Shown here piece by piece: positions 19,365-31,912 of a DNA stretch of 64,000 nucleotides. The position numbers and the translations under genes were made by a program. Each line of letters begins with the position of its first letter. Position 1 is the first letter of the stretch. The stretch lies in NCBI GenBank assembly GCA_021234155.1, contig JAJEKV010000326.1, positions 250,001 to 314,000 of the forward strand. The letters run 5' to 3'. Source of the stretch: Isoetes taiwanensis. Taxonomy: Eukaryota; Streptophyta; Lycopodiopsida; Isoetales; Isoetaceae. The notes below the pieces were generated by a model. The model did no database searches and had not been told where the DNA came from. It saw nothing but the letters and a program-made list of their open reading frames with translations.

Positions 19365-20360
19365 CTATAACAGAAATGCAATATCAGTCCGGTGCAAACC
19401 ATGCAATACATGAGGCTGCCAATCAATTGCCGAAATGGAACTTTTGCCATATAAAAGGCGTTGAAGATCGGATTGTGGACAATCTTTCTTAGTGAGAAGA
19501 GTACCTGGAGTCATAGGAACTTTAGATGGATTGCAATCAGCCATGCCAAAGCGCTCAAGCATTTCTTCAATGTACTTCTTTTGAGAGATATGAAGAATCC
19601 CATTTTTCCGGTCTCTTGCTATTTGCAAACCCAAACAATAGCGAGCTTCACCCAAGTCTACCATTGGAAACTTAGCGGCAAGCTTTGTCTTGAATTCAGC
19701 AATGTGCTCATTATTGTTGCCTATGAGCAAGGAATCATCCACATACAAAGCAATGATGAGTAAGAACTTGCCTTGACGACGGATGTAGACATTAGAATCA
19801 GCCTCAATAGGCTGGAATCCTTGGTCTTTGAAGAAAGAATCTATGGTCTTGTACCAAGCACGTGATGCTTGCTTTAATCCATAAAGTGCCTTCGTCAATT
19901 TGCATACTAAATGCTCAGCACCAGCTTTGACATAACCCTGAGGTTGCTTCATATATATTTCTTCATCAAGTTTGCCATTAAGAAATGCTGTCTTGACATC
20001 TGTTTGATGAACCTCAAGATTATAATGAGCAGCAAATGCAAGAAGAATGCGAATGCTCATCATCTTGACCACTGGAAAAAATGTTTCCAAGTAATCAATG
20101 CCATATTGCTGGCTGAAACCCTGTGCAACCAAGCGTGCTTTGTAGCTGCTGATGGTGCCATCAGGATGGAGCTTGCATTTGTAGACCCATTTGTTACCAA
20201 CAACCTTCCTATCATGAGGAAGAGGAACCAAATCCCAAGTGCCATTTTGAACAATAGAATCCATTTCGTGGTCCATTGCCTGCTGCCAATGAGGTGCAAA
20301 GAAACACACATGAAATAGCTTCACGATAGCTAGTGGGTTCACCGATAATAGCGGCACCAC
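19365..20360 (-). CDS. Copia reverse transcriptase
   Basis: Copies element RNA into DNA. The 331-codon frame has the full copia RT set: WQQAMDHEMDSI, GNKWVYKCKLHPDG, YKARLVAQGFSQQYGIDY, LEVHQTDVKTAFLNGKL, YGLKQASRAWY and the catalytic LYVDDSLLIGNN. It continues through FPMVDLGEARYCLGLQI to MLERFGMADCNPSKVPM. This is the best preserved part of the element. Its last ~25 residues drift out of register before RNase H. Confidence 0.93.
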   Translation of the reverse strand: MVPLLSVNPLAIVKLFHVCFFAPHWQQAMDHEMDSIVQNGTWDLVPLPHDRKVVGNKWVYKCKLHPDGTISSYKARLVAQGFSQQYGIDYLETFFPVVKMMSIRILLAFAAHYNLEVHQTDVKTAFLNGKLDEEIYMKQPQGYVKAGAEHLVCKLTKALYGLKQASRAWYKTIDSFFKDQGFQPIEADSNVYIRRQGKFLLIIALYVDDSLLIGNNNEHIAEFKTKLAAKFPMVDLGEARYCLGLQIARDRKNGILHISQKKYIEEMLERFGMADCNPSKVPMTPGTLLTKKDCPQSDLQRLLYGKSSISAIDWQPHVLHGLHRTDIAFLL

Positions 20361-20399
20361 AAAACTCCATAATCTTTGGGCATAATTTCAAGCATAGAA

Positions 20400-20945
20400 A
20401 GCAAACCTTTGAGGAGGAAAACGTTTCCTTTTACCTCGACCAAGTTCTTCTTCAACTTCTCCTTGATCAGGATGATCAAAATCACCTCCTGGATCAGATG
20501 GGTCAAGATCTCCTCCTTGATTGGATGTGTCAAGATCTGCGCCATGATCAGGAAACAGGGTCTTTGTAAACACTGCAGTCTTTGGACCATTGCAGTCTTT
20601 GGAACTGGCTGCAGTCTTTGGAATATCGTAAACTTGAGTCCGATGGATTGGAAGCTATGGCGTCATCTCGTTATCCATGCGGAGATATCAAGAAATTCCA
20701 CATTAGGAGTTTTGAACCTTCTTTGAAATGCCGAAACATCTTCAGCATGAAAAATAACATCGCGACTAACACAAAGCTTCTTGGTATCCGGGATCAATCA
20801 GCCTATAACCATGCTTGCCTTTGGGTCGAGAAACCCACAAAAATCATTTTTTCTTCTTTGGTATGCTCAAGTTTCTTGCGATTTGCTTTGGGAATAAGCA
20901 TAGGCAAAAGACATCCAAAGACACATAAGCGAGACAAATTTGGCT
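20400..20945 (-). pseudogene. Copia integrase-RT linker, broken
   Basis: Acidic Asp/Gln-rich linker remnants (DLDPSDPGGDFDHPDQGE, EELGRGKRKRFPPQRF) and short frames in several registers join integrase and RT. Stops and frame changes are frequent. Confidence 0.6.
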
Positions 20946-21350
20946 TTATGCGGTGAAAGCTTCTTCTTGAGTCCGATTTTTCACAAAGAACAAAGTGGGC
21001 AATCTATTGAGAAGGTAAACCGAGTACCTTACCGCTTCAGCCCAAAATTGAATGGGTGCTGAGGATTGAGCGAGCAAACAACGTGCCATGTCAACAATCT
21101 TTGCGATTCTTCCGTTCAGCAACGCCATTATGTTGTGGAGTATGAGGCTTCGGTAAGTTGGCGCTCAATACCATGATCGGCACAAAAATGATTGAATGCT
21201 TGGTTGGTAAATTCTCCACCATTATCAGATCCGAGCTTCTTAATCGATGGGGCTGCTTGATTCTCAACAAGCGCTTTCCATTCTTGGAAATGGGCAAATG
21301 CATCGATTTCGCTTCAAGAAATAGACCCATGTTTTCTGCTCAAATCATCA
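20946..21350 (-). pseudogene. Copia integrase, broken
   Basis: The conserved integrase end PHTPQHNGVAERKNR (with the catalytic Glu) is followed, after a frame change, by KIVDMARCLLAQSSAPIQFW and AEAVRYSVYLLNRLPT. The N-terminal zinc finger and first Asp cannot be assembled in one frame. The domain is typical of copia, and the copy is not functional as read. Confidence 0.82.
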
Positions 21351-21629
21351 ATGAATGTCGAAAATAATAGGCACCCGAGAGAGAAGGAACATGAGTTGGA
21401 CCACAAAGATCCGTGTGTACTAATTCAAGAAGAAGCGCATTATACGAGAGTCAATGAGAGTAAAGGATCTGCGCGGTCTTTGTTTGCCCAATGCACAAGC
21501 CTCACAACTTGCAAGAGTAGGGGTGATGAAGATCAAAACCGTCTACAAGTTGGGGCAGCTGGTTGAGTGCTTTCAGACTGATGTGGCCAAGCCTCTTATG
21601 CTACAAATCACAAGTACCATTACCGGCGG

Positions 21630-22067
21630 CTACAAGAACAACTTGGTCGACATATTCTTGGCCCAAATGGTAGAGATTACCTCGTCTGAATAGCACGCGA
21701 GCAAGGCTCTTTCCGTAACTTTGCTCGCGAACAATCGATCGTCACTATCAAAGATAACTTTTGTGCCCATATCAGTAAGGCGTGCAACAGAAATCAGATC
21801 TTTACATAAAGTAGGAGCATACATTACCCCTTTTAGAGTGAAATTACCAAGACTTGTGGGTACTTGAATGTCACCCATTCCGCTAGATTTGATGCTCACT
21901 ATTGTCGCCAATTTGAACAATGTGATTGGAAGAGGTAGGTCTGAAACTTTCAAACCAATCTTTGTGCCAACTAATATGAGTAGCACCGAGAATCCATGAT
22001 GAATTTGATAGAGCGGGGCTGCCACTTGTTTACAAAGATAGACATAATCCGGGCTGCGGGGAACCAC
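21630..22067 (-). pseudogene. Copia protease / GAG-pre-integrase region
   Basis: It contains VSIKSSGMGDIQVP, FTLKGVMYAPTLCKDLISV and RLTDMGTKVIFDSDD, the conserved stretch after the copia protease active site (the usual DSGAS is not readable in frame). It lies between gag remnants and integrase. Confidence 0.75.
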
Positions 22068-23041
22068 ATTGGCTACGCTTTACTTCTTCAACAATTTGGG
22101 CCACATTGGCTGAAGCTTTGTTTGTCTCCAAAGCTTTTTCGGTTTGTGCTCAAGATCCTTCATCTTCTTCCTACATTTACTTTGCGGTATGATTGCCTTT
22201 TCTTGCAATAGTCACGGATTTTGCTTTGCTTGGATCTTTGTGTGCCTTTCTTTGTCGGCACCTTTGAAGGCATTCTTTGCTCTTGTTATTCTTCTTTTTC
22301 TTAGCTTTCTCATTCCCTTTTGCATAGGATTTAGGCTCACGAATGACCTGCAAAAGAAAGCATTGTGCTCGTCTTTTGATAATCCCAAAGATCCTTCCTC
22401 ATCATGATCTCCTCCTTGACGGAAGTGATTGCCGATTGAGATCCATGTCGGCAATTTGCATGAGAGTTGTCGCTAAAGCATGGAAAGAATTGGGTAAGGA
22501 CCTAAGAAAGAAGAATAATTGCAATGAAGGAGAGATCTTATTCTCTTCTCCGGAGGCTTCAATCTGCGAAGGTGTTCTTCATGATCTGCGAATTTATCAA
22601 GACTCTCGGTCTCTTCCCAAACAAGATATTCACCACTTCAAAGATACAAATGCCCAATTTGTGTATGGGTCTTCTTTTCATGCTCTTGGATGAGAGCATT
22701 CCATAAATCATGGCTGTTCTCCTTAGAACCTCATCAAGAAGAGATTCAACAACGAAAGCCCAATCGTAGCCATAGCCTTGTCATCCGTGCTACCCAAGCA
22801 TCAAGAACGATTTATTCTTGCCATCTCGCGCAAGCTCGGGTCTTTGGTTCTTGGCCACTAACAATTCCCCAGACTCCTTCAGCCTTAAGAATGAGAGTCA
22901 TTCTTCTCTTCCATTCTTTGGAAACCCTGTGCCATCGAAGATTTGAATCACCACGACCGCCGAGGGGAAGGTAATCTGGTTGTAGCTTGCATCCTTCTCC
23001 ATTCTTTGTGTTGATCTTGAATCAATCTCGGCACACCTAGT
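22068..23041 (-). pseudogene. Copia gag, degraded
   Basis: The expected position of gag. Only short frames remain on the minus strand (22212-22454 is Lys/Arg-rich, with AKNAFKGADKERHTKIQ resembling the zinc-knuckle-adjacent basic region). No complete CCHC motif is readable. Confidence 0.5.
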
Positions 23042-23053
23042 GCTCTGATACCA
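23042..23053 (-). promoter_or_regulatory. Copia primer-binding site
   Basis: The minus strand reads TGGTATCAGAGC right after the 5' LTR, the classic complement of the initiator tRNA-Met 3' end. Confidence 0.93.
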
Positions 23054-23398
23054 TGTCAAGGTTGCACCAAGAAAGGGGAGAGAAGGGGATGCACACCGAT
23101 ATCCGAGAGCGCAAGCTCCCAAAACAAAGCAAAAAGGAATTGTGTTAAACGTAAGTATGAATACAAGATATAAAAAGGGGCAGTAGATAATAACTGCTCC
23201 CGTTACCAACCACACATAATTATGCCGTAACTAATTAAGGCAAGTCGGTGCCGTACCTAATTAAGGCAAGTGGGTGGGCTAGTGTAGGTGCTGATGAAGT
23301 CTTTGATTCGAAGCCATAGTCGACACCCGTCTCGAGAGTCTTTGTCGATCTTTGTCAGCAGCGACAAGATGGTGATCTCGATATCATATATCTCGACA
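23054..23398 (-). repeat. Copia 5' LTR
   Basis: 345 bp, TGTCAAGG to CTCGACA on the plus strand, followed by the ACACA duplication. Confidence 0.95.
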
Positions 23399-23403
23399 AC
23401 ACA

Positions 23404-23646
23404 TTTAAATTAAAATCCCCCTTAAACCCCCTTTGGTTTGGGTGCATATTCACACGGGGGTGACTCCGGGCAACGAGTCTATCTTTCCCTTCTCGACCAC
23501 TTACGGCAAAATGGTGGTCGAGACGTATTTCTTCTTCGACTGCATACAGACGCCTTATTTCAAAATAAACCCCTAACTAGTCACGGTGTTCCAACATACG
23601 CCATCAATATGGTGAAATCCCTGGGGGATAGAGGTGCTGTGCAACA
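23404..23646. repeat. Candidate solo LTR, right part
   Basis: It continues the possible TG..CA unit from 18193 and contains CACACGGGGGTGACTCCGGG, reminiscent of the left end. Ends GTGCTGTGCAACA. Confidence 0.3.
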
Positions 23647-26600
23647 AAAAACTTGATATAAGACGAAAAAAAACTATTAAGCATTGAGCAAATGGTTTTT
23701 ACTGAATGATAAATCTTAATTGAGCCATTCTGGCGGAAAGATAAATGTCGAATATGTTTGCTGGTGATATTCAATATGAAGTAGGCCTAATGAGAAATAT
23801 AATACGACCGAGAAATGTTAGGAATGTTACCTCTTCGCATCTCCGATGGTCCTAATTAAAGAATGTACATAGAAATATCTAGTCTAAATGGTTACTTATG
23901 CAGCAAAATCACACTTTTGTTTGTTAGAGTAGCCTTCCTCTATTCCTTTTAGAGAATGTATATAGAAACACCTAGTCTAGATGCATACTGCAAGGTCTCA
24001 TTCCTAGTAGAACTTGCAATTTCATAGTGCCAAAAGAGCAGTTCATTGATGGGGCCTAGGTCCTCCAACTTTCATCAAACTTGTAAGGGGATTGAATAGA
24101 AGTGTGGGGAAACACATACCACAATCGCAGCCTCTATATTTTACATGCCATGCACTTAGTCCCATCTTCCATTACACCTCTTTCTACTAATACATTCTAG
24201 GTAATGCATTTCCTCTAAAATGGAAGTCCTCATGCTCCTATAGTACATGATCGTTTGATTTAGACCATAGTCTAGTTAGTAACATTTCTTTAATAGCCCC
24301 TCTCTTATGAAGAGTGGCAGAGCACAATCCCCTTGTTGGAGCACAACCAATATGCTCATAAATCTTCATTCTTCAACTCAACTTTCTCGTAATGATATCA
24401 AGATGATCTCCTGCAACATGCAAGATTTTCTGGCTTCTTTAAGGACGAGACATCTACAGAGATAGCATTGACGTGTTATATGCCTTTATAATGATACTGA
24501 AATATGTACTGGCATGAATCAAAACAGAAAGTCACAACAGAAGACTCCTTTTCATTTTGAACAATGCACTGCCTTAGTCTTCTATTTGGAACGAATTACA
24601 TTCACAACACAAAATCCTAAACAAACCTTGAATTTAAGAGTAAGGAAAGAAGCCAAAAACCCAAAGAATGAACCTTGCATACTCAACAAATTACCCAAGC
24701 AAGAGCTCACGAGTAGCAATTCATTGGTGCAAGAATCACTTGTATATCTCAAACTTCAAGAATGAACCCGCAAGAATGGTTTGAAGAACCATTGCATACC
24801 CAAAAAATCATTGCATGCTTAAAACTTAAAGAATGAACCTACAAAGAATGGGGTTCAACCTTTGTTTTGGTTGGGCTTCAAATTCCATCACTAAAACTGG
24901 AAGTGAGCATTATTTAGCTCATTCAAATCTCCATTTTGATAGAAATGATGATTTGGGTTAAGAAAAAACGTTAGAACAAAGGGTGTCTTATTTTTTAGGA
25001 ACATTCTAGAGAAAGCGACAAAATTATCCCGGAGCTCCGGCTTCACCACTTAAAGAACTAGTTAGTTCGGCTTGAAAAAACACGCCTAGAAAAAATCCCC
25101 CTTACAGACGTAGATCACATTGTAATGGTTTGTGTTTCAAGTATCTCTCTGTAAGACTGCAGCCCTTGCCATACCTATCTGAGAAGGGAAGAAGAAGCCG
25201 AGGTGGGATATGTCAGAAAAAATTGCTTGAATTTTTTTGGATATGGTCGGAATTTGATCTTGTCGAAAATTTCTAGCATGGTGGGAGGTTATTTTCGAGA
25301 GGTTATCTAATTTTCCTAACAGTAGATTCTAAATTTTTAAGATCCAACGATTCAAATTAAGTTGAGGTGATGTGTCATGCTAGGTGGATAGGTTAGAATT
25401 GTTGGAATTATTGTATGGGAGGTTAGGCAAGCCGCTAAAGAAAAAAAGAAAAAGAAAAGAAAAACGAAAGTAAAATATATTGATAACTTTTTTATAATTA
25501 ATGCATGAAATTCGACAAAGAAATTTCATGCAAAAACGAAAAATCAAAAGAAATTCAAAATGCTAAGCAATAGACAATTTCTTATTGATCGTAAAACTCA
25601 ATAAACTTTACATTGCACTCCCCGCCTATAGCTAATCCTAATGCCATCAATGAAGTTTTCAAAGTCGGATGCAATTTTTTCCATCTCCATTATCACTTTT
25701 AATTCTGACAATGGCCATTCGACTTCCATTGTCGCTGTATAAAAGACTCCCTCCCCTTGCCATACTTGATATCTGAGTGTGTGCTATGGTCCTCGAATGG
25801 CTCTCAATAATATGTACAACCTCTTTTTCTATTTCCTTCATTCTAGGATTAACTTATAAATATTGCTTTGGAAGAAAATAGCTGAATTTAAAAGAGGATT
25901 TGACTATCACGGTACTCGTTATTTGACTAGAAGATTCGTGGAATTGAACATCCCACGAGGGACCAAAAAAGGCCATCCACAAAGTCGTGTGAGGGGCAAA
26001 AGGACGATATATATCTTTAGAACGTTTTGTACTACCTGCGCCATCTGGAATATATTAGTAAATATTTCAAATGGTGTGAAGATTTTGAAACTCATTCTCA
26101 CACCTCTGTTTTCGGACAATCTCGCTTATACCTCGTCCGGTAGAGCATTTTTTTTCATTGCCACTACATTGTTCTCATTAGTTTGCGGCTTACACAATTC
26201 ACTTAGATAGGGCAATTCAACCGGCCTCAAACTCGGTCTCCTAAGTTTTACGCTGTAATCATGGCCATAAAACTAGATGCCCACACCTCGCAAGGTGACA
26301 GCATCTATACCATAGAAAAGGACAAGGCCAATGTCTATATGATATAGATGACAAGAACACTAGTAATGCTTTCGACTAGAACGACGTTCTCAACATCTGA
26401 TAAACATATACCTACACAAAAATTATGTTTGTAAATAAGGCAATGAAATAAACAAAAAGAGAAGGAGATCACACGACGTGAAATTAGTCCTTCTATTTTA
26501 ATAGCTCACAATCAGTTTCGTCTAACGTGGTTACCATTTTAAGGCACTTTTGGGAAAGTTCTTGTGGTAGAGATTAGCTCTTTTGCCATATTCGAAGGGG

Positions 26601-27231
26601 TATATACATGTCGTAGAGTTATACTTTCCGCTTTCTGTTACGAACCAAAGGTAGCCAGTAATCAAAAGATTAAACATCTAGTAAAACAACACTAAAATAT
26701 TAAAGATTCTCAAAACCAGGCCTTTAGCCCAAAGCTCTCCACCCAACCGAACTCGCAAAAGCAAGAATCTTCAAGATAGTCCATGCGAAATTTATGTCAA
26801 GCAAGAAGGGATTTAGGACAAACCACCTTGCAACCATGACACAAACTCCTATCCTTAGATATGCGTCTCGCATTTTAAGATCCCTTTCTATTAGGTAGAC
26901 TTACAATATCTCATCAATATCTAAGAAACTATTGGACGGATTGATGGTTGGGATTCTATCTTGTATCAAGGTATTGAGCTTTTGGTATCCAAGTACGTGA
27001 AAACACGAGAATGGGTTGAGCATGCATTACATCATGCAATATCCATACTTGACGAATTGATGGTGATAGTCAAGGTTACCATCTATATCATTCTCATTGA
27101 ATTCAAGATGGAAAAGATAATTTTTCTAGTTTGCCCAAGATTTTATGTTCCTTGTGGGCCATAATGACATATGGTTGTGATTTTTTTTGGTGGAAAACTC
27201 CTTAGTGATGGAAGGCGGCAACACAATGCGG
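23647..27231. other. Anonymous AT-rich sequence
   Basis: No gene, LTR pair or RNA that I can support. Short frames at 24514-24765 and 25863-26210 have no recognised motif. A purine-rich AAAGAAAAAG run lies near 25438-25475. Confidence 0.45.
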
Positions 27232-27564
27232 CTAGGGAAGGCAAGAAGAGGGCCGCCCCTCTTTCTCTTCTATTAAAACCTTCTTTGCATGACCCATAAT
27301 CGAATCTCTTCTATCGGTGCTAGCGGGGTTTGCTTTCTTAGATACAAAACCTGTTTCTTCATCAAAGGTCTTCTTTGATTTCTTGGTTCTTGGTCGCTTC
27401 AAGGCGGACTCACGGTTCTCACAAGATAAAACCACTAACGTGGTATTTTGTTCTAATGCTTGAGATAAGCTTGATGATCTTCTACAAGCATATTGGAGAA
27501 TTACAAGTAAAGGTTTACGCACTTTTTTATTAGCTTCTTTGTACTTCACAAATGGAATAGGCAT
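27232..27564 (-). CDS. Unidentified small ORF with nuclear-localisation-like motif
   Basis: A 110-codon open frame with ATG and stop. It reads as a plausible hydrophilic protein: KYKEANKKVRKPLLVILQYA, then a basic cluster KRPRTKKSKKTFDEE that resembles a nuclear localisation signal. The flanks show no promoter or splice signal that I trust. No family recognised. It may be a retroelement or gene fragment. Confidence 0.25.
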   Translation of the reverse strand: MPIPFVKYKEANKKVRKPLLVILQYACRRSSSLSQALEQNTTLVVLSCENRESALKRPRTKKSKKTFDEETGFVSKKANPASTDRRDSIMGHAKKVLIEEKEGRPSSCLP

Positions 27565-30250
27565 CGGGCCCTTTCTCGGGAAAGATACATGTTAGTTAGC
27601 ACCGGCGGCCTAAGAAGCTGCCGGGGCGACTCGTTGTTCCTTCTTTGTTTGTGGATGAGCACAGAAAAACCCAGAGGCAGCTTATAAGGTGGAACAAAAG
27701 TTGTAGAACCCGATGAGAGAAGTTTTTGGGTTCTTGAGAGATTTAACTTGATTTTCTATTATTTCAAGGTTTTGTTTTGGATGGTTATTCCCTTCCTTTT
27801 GCACTCTGTTTCCTTGCTAGCGGGAAGAGACAACTCATCCGGTAAAAGTATGGTTAAGAGACGGGGTATAATGAATTTTTGTGTTGATGGCGAACTCATT
27901 TGGAGGCTTCTTGTAGTGCATGAGAATGATGTAAGAACACATGAGCAGATAATCCCCACAATGCAACATTTATGTTACTAGGGTCCACTTCTCTGTTGGA
28001 GGGGCAGCCAGCCGTGTAACCCCACAATGTGACATTATGCACATCTAGGGATTTAAAATGTTCTAACTAGAGCATTTTCAGGTATTGAAAGGCCCATTGA
28101 TGTTCAAGTACTAATAAGCTTGAGCATATTAAATACTTATACTTAAGTGTTGATGCTTAAGTAAAACTCAAGTACTAATATGCTTGAGTGGCTGTTGTTT
28201 TGGACACCATGCCTTCTGTCATCATTAAGGATTGCATACAGGTTACTTCAAAAGCAGGTTCTCAAGACAAAGATCACATACTTGTTTATTTTTCCTACTT
28301 CATCATGTGTTGTTACATGTTACAGGAGTAATCTGGTATGTAAATTTTCTATTTGTCTCATTTTTTCTGAATAAGCACGCCAGGGGGAGATGAAGAAGTT
28401 GAGGTGTGAGCTCTGTAGAAATCTCCTTACGTGTTTGTTGCATGTACTTTTATTACAAAATTTAAAAGTGGCACTTCCTTTTCAAAAAAAAAACGTATGG
28501 TTGTTATTTTTTAGAAAGAGATTTTAAATATGAATTGTTCCTCAATATTGAGAACACACAAGAAGCAACAACATCAAAAACAAAGACAATATAAACACGA
28601 CCACTATTCCATGCCTCCAATCATTTTTCAACCATTCCTAATCTTTTGCCCCAAGCCCCAGACCATCTTGCTAGTTTTTAAAGTGAGAGTTGGCTTTTAC
28701 ATTAAATCAAGGAAATTCAAGTACAATTGTAGCCACATTTGCTAGAAAGATAGCAAGTGGAGGCAAAATGAACAAGATAGATACAACCATTGGCATATCC
28801 AATAAGAGGCTCAAATAACGGTTCCATAGATCCTTTAGAAGTGGATTACACAACTTTGTCAACCGTCGAGGCGTTGGATGACCCTCTTCAAATCGTTTTG
28901 TGATATTCCGATTGGTTGCTTGCGGGAACGACGTCATATAGCTCCCTCGAGGTAATAGCAATCGAGCATCGGGTGAGTATTGGGATGAAGGGGAAGACAT
29001 TTATGCCGGCCATTGCAAAGCTGTAAAGGCATAGTAGCATCGAGTCTTGTTGAAAACTCTATGGTCCATGACAATAAAATTCGAAATGTTATCATTTATC
29101 GCTCCAAGGCTCCTTTAGCCGGCATCTTCATTTCCATAATCCATCCTCTTTCAAGCTAAAGCAACCCACGAGAAAAGCAAAAAGAGACAATGGGAGGAGA
29201 GAACCTGCACTGCGACCCAATCAATACACAATTAGCGTGAAAAGCGGTAAATGTGCAAGAGCCAAAAAAGGTACATTGGGTCTCTCGGTTTATCAACGAT
29301 CACCAATTGTATCCTTTTGCCCCGAGTTAACTTTTTAACAAGAAAGAAAAAATGGACCTATAACATTAGATTTTTCTAAAATCCAAAAATGCAATAAGAG
29401 TTGCAAAAACATTTACGTTTTTCTTTCGCACTCCATGTATAAATATGGTGCAGTGAATCTGTATCAGTTTTAAGCTTCAACATCTACACATATTATGTAA
29501 GTTTACCATTGCCTTAATCTTTGCTTTGAAAAGAAGTAATACATTCCTTTCCACCATAGACAAACATGCTATAAAGGCATATTTACATTTCAAGTAAAGG
29601 TCACTATTTGCTAATGCATAATATATGCATCAGCATCTCAACTTGAAAGGCTAGGGCACAATTTAATTATGGCCATAGACATAATATTCACAAATTAATT
29701 ATGAAATCTTCTATGCGCATTAAGCAAATGTCAAATACCATCTGCAACAAATATTACAACTTCTGTAACACCCAAACAAGGTTTTTATGTTTTAGCATAT
29801 TTACAACATTCAAACTCTAACCTGAATAAGTGCCTTCAATACTATAATGTCATGTTTGAGTCATATTTCCATCCAAAATCCTTTCTTTTGAACTCTTTAT
29901 GCTAAAGTTGCTAACATTTGTTACTCAAGCATCAAGTCTGCCACATATTCAAGCCGACATGCAAATTATTTTTAAAGCATGGCCCGAACAGCAGAGCAGC
30001 GACTATCATGCTCGTCTAGCTATAAGCAAGAATGCAACCAGTATTTCCATGTGGCCACACCTTTATAATGCAATGTGAAATAAAAAATATAATAGTTTGA
30101 ATCTCAAACCTGGAAGGGATTGAGCTTCACTTACTCGTCATGCTTTCCACAGGGGCTCGAGAGAACCAAATAAAGCTCCACCAATGTAATATGGATTTGA
30201 AGGTGATCTTGGCTTTTAAGCTGCGGGGTTGGGAAGAAGGCGAGGCGGTC
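27565..30250. other. Anonymous AT-rich sequence
   Basis: No supported gene. Short frames (27748-27981, 28530-28745, 28707-29000 minus) show no recognised domain. Confidence 0.45.
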
Positions 30251-30325
30251 GGGCTCAGCGTTGGTTTTTCCGTGGTAATTCGAGGATCGGTGGCGACCTT
30301 CCTTGGGTTTTTTTTTTTTAGGTAT
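30245..30325. repeat. Direct repeat copy A
   Basis: TTGGTTTTTCCGTGGTAATTCGAGGATCG..GGCGACCTT, followed by TTGGG and a T run. It matches 30970-31040. Confidence 0.7.
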
Positions 30326-30969
30326 GCTGCGCCAAAGGCTTGGTTGCCTTTGTGTATGTTACGGAGATTTAAGAATTGCGGCGTAATGCACGTCCCCACT
30401 ACTCAATCATGTCTAAATAAAGCGTTTGGTAAAAAGAGCGTTGATTGTAGCCAGCGATATCTCATACATTCAAATTCAATTCTTGCATTATCTTGCATTT
30501 AAATGTTTAAGCGTGAGAATTGTTTGAGATGAGAATCATCTCTGGAAATGATATAGATGTTGCGGGTTAAGCTGGAGCCGTTTCAAAAGTCTTAACCGAT
30601 AAATTGCTTTTGCAAGCGGCAAATGATATTCGTGCATAGAAGGTTGGTTTATGCTTGATTTCACTTTCTTTTGCTTCTTTCTATATAATGCGGTAGGGTT
30701 TTGTAACACTTGTAACCAATCACGGGTGAAGATATTGGTTGTGCAAAGACCATGCAATGTTAAATTTGAAGATTTGCAACATTGAGGTTGTATCAATCAC
30801 ATCACCTCACGAAAAGAGCATGCACTATTAGATATTAGCAAATGAGCTAAACCATTATTTTTCCAAATCATCGTTTAAGGCAATTTGGTATCTTGAAAAC
30901 TCTGAAAAACATGCACTAATTCCAATATTAGCAAATGGGCCATTTAGTGATTCCTAATCATTTTTTGCG
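30326..30969. other. Sequence between direct repeats, no gene
   Basis: AT-rich, with short frames only. The flanking ~75-bp repeats could be ends of an unrecognised element. Confidence 0.35.
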
Positions 30970-31040
30970 GTTAGGGTTGGTTTTTTTTCCGTGGTAGTTC
31001 GAGGATCGTGGTGACCTTCTTTTGGGTTTTTGGGTTTTTT
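30970..31040. repeat. Direct repeat copy B
   Basis: GGTTGGTTTTTTTTCCGTGGTAGTTCGAGGATCG.GGTGACCTT, followed by a TTGGG/T run. Same orientation as copy A. Confidence 0.7.
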
Positions 31041-31423
31041 ACGCAATAGACAAATTAATCTATGAGTGGGAGAGAGTGGCAAAACCCACCATTCTCGCCA
31101 CATTAATTGATATAAGCCATGACTACGAGCCTTTAGAGGAAGTATACTTGTATGCAAAGCTGCATTTGGCGACTTGGGTTTAGTCCATAATTCAATGGAA
31201 TGGACCATTGCTATCCTAATCTCATAGTAGGAAAATCTTCTCCATGGTGAGATCTCCTAACCAAAAATTACAGGGCAATATGCCCCAAGAGGCCATGGGG
31301 CAACTCAGAAAAAATATATTCAATTGCTTTAACCTAGAGCTCTGCAAATTGCTCTAGTTGGGCATAAAGGTTCCAACATACCCAAAGCCCATAACAAAGA
31401 ATGTGATTGCCTGAAGGTAAAGA

Positions 31424-31912
31424 TATATATAGAAGGTGTCTAGAAAGGACAAATCTTTAAAGCCTTTCTAATCGAACCTATTTATCATGGCAAATCAACT
31501 CCCCGAATTTGCAATCCATATAAAGTTGCGGGTTTCACTAGCATGGACATTGTTTAGTTTTGCAATCTGCGAATAATAAAATTTGGATGCATCTATATCT
31601 AATTATGGCTTGCAAAGGGTTGATCGTTGTAGACATATATCTATAGCACTTGTCCCCAACATTATCTAATCAATTTCATAACTAAAAGCTGCAATATGCA
31701 TTTTTTTTAGTTTTAATACATAGTATTCAATTTGAAAATCAAGCTCAAAACAAAGGAACTGGGTTGCTTGGCTTCATAATTCTGGAACAATCACCTCGAA
31801 AGCAATAAGGATACTCATACGCTAATCATCAATAAGAGTTTAACATTAGTCGACCTCCCTTTTATAACAAACGGGTTCGGAGATCTGAACTAAGATATGA
31901 AACTAATTATTA
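31424..31912. repeat. Large direct repeat, copy 1
   Basis: It begins TATATAGAAGGTGTCTAGAAAGG and includes CTTGTCCCCAACATTATCTAATC and GGTTGCTTGGCTTCATAATT. It is about 490 bp and matches 32826-33569 over nearly its whole length. Confidence 0.9.

Larger units (their letters stand above)
18360..23398 (-). mobile_element. Ty1/copia LTR retrotransposon
   Basis: A 5,039-bp element with LTRs of 347 and 345 bp (TGTCAAGG..CTCGACA) and perfect 5-bp target duplications ACACA (18355-18359 and 23399-23403). On the minus strand the order is gag, protease, integrase, RT, RNase H, the copia order. RT is almost intact while the gag-protease-integrase half is broken by small indels. Confidence 0.95.

Noticed and set aside
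28707-29000. Minus-strand frame with hydrophobic end, considered as a secreted or membrane protein
   Set aside because: No start context, no homology recognised and no splice or promoter signal nearby.
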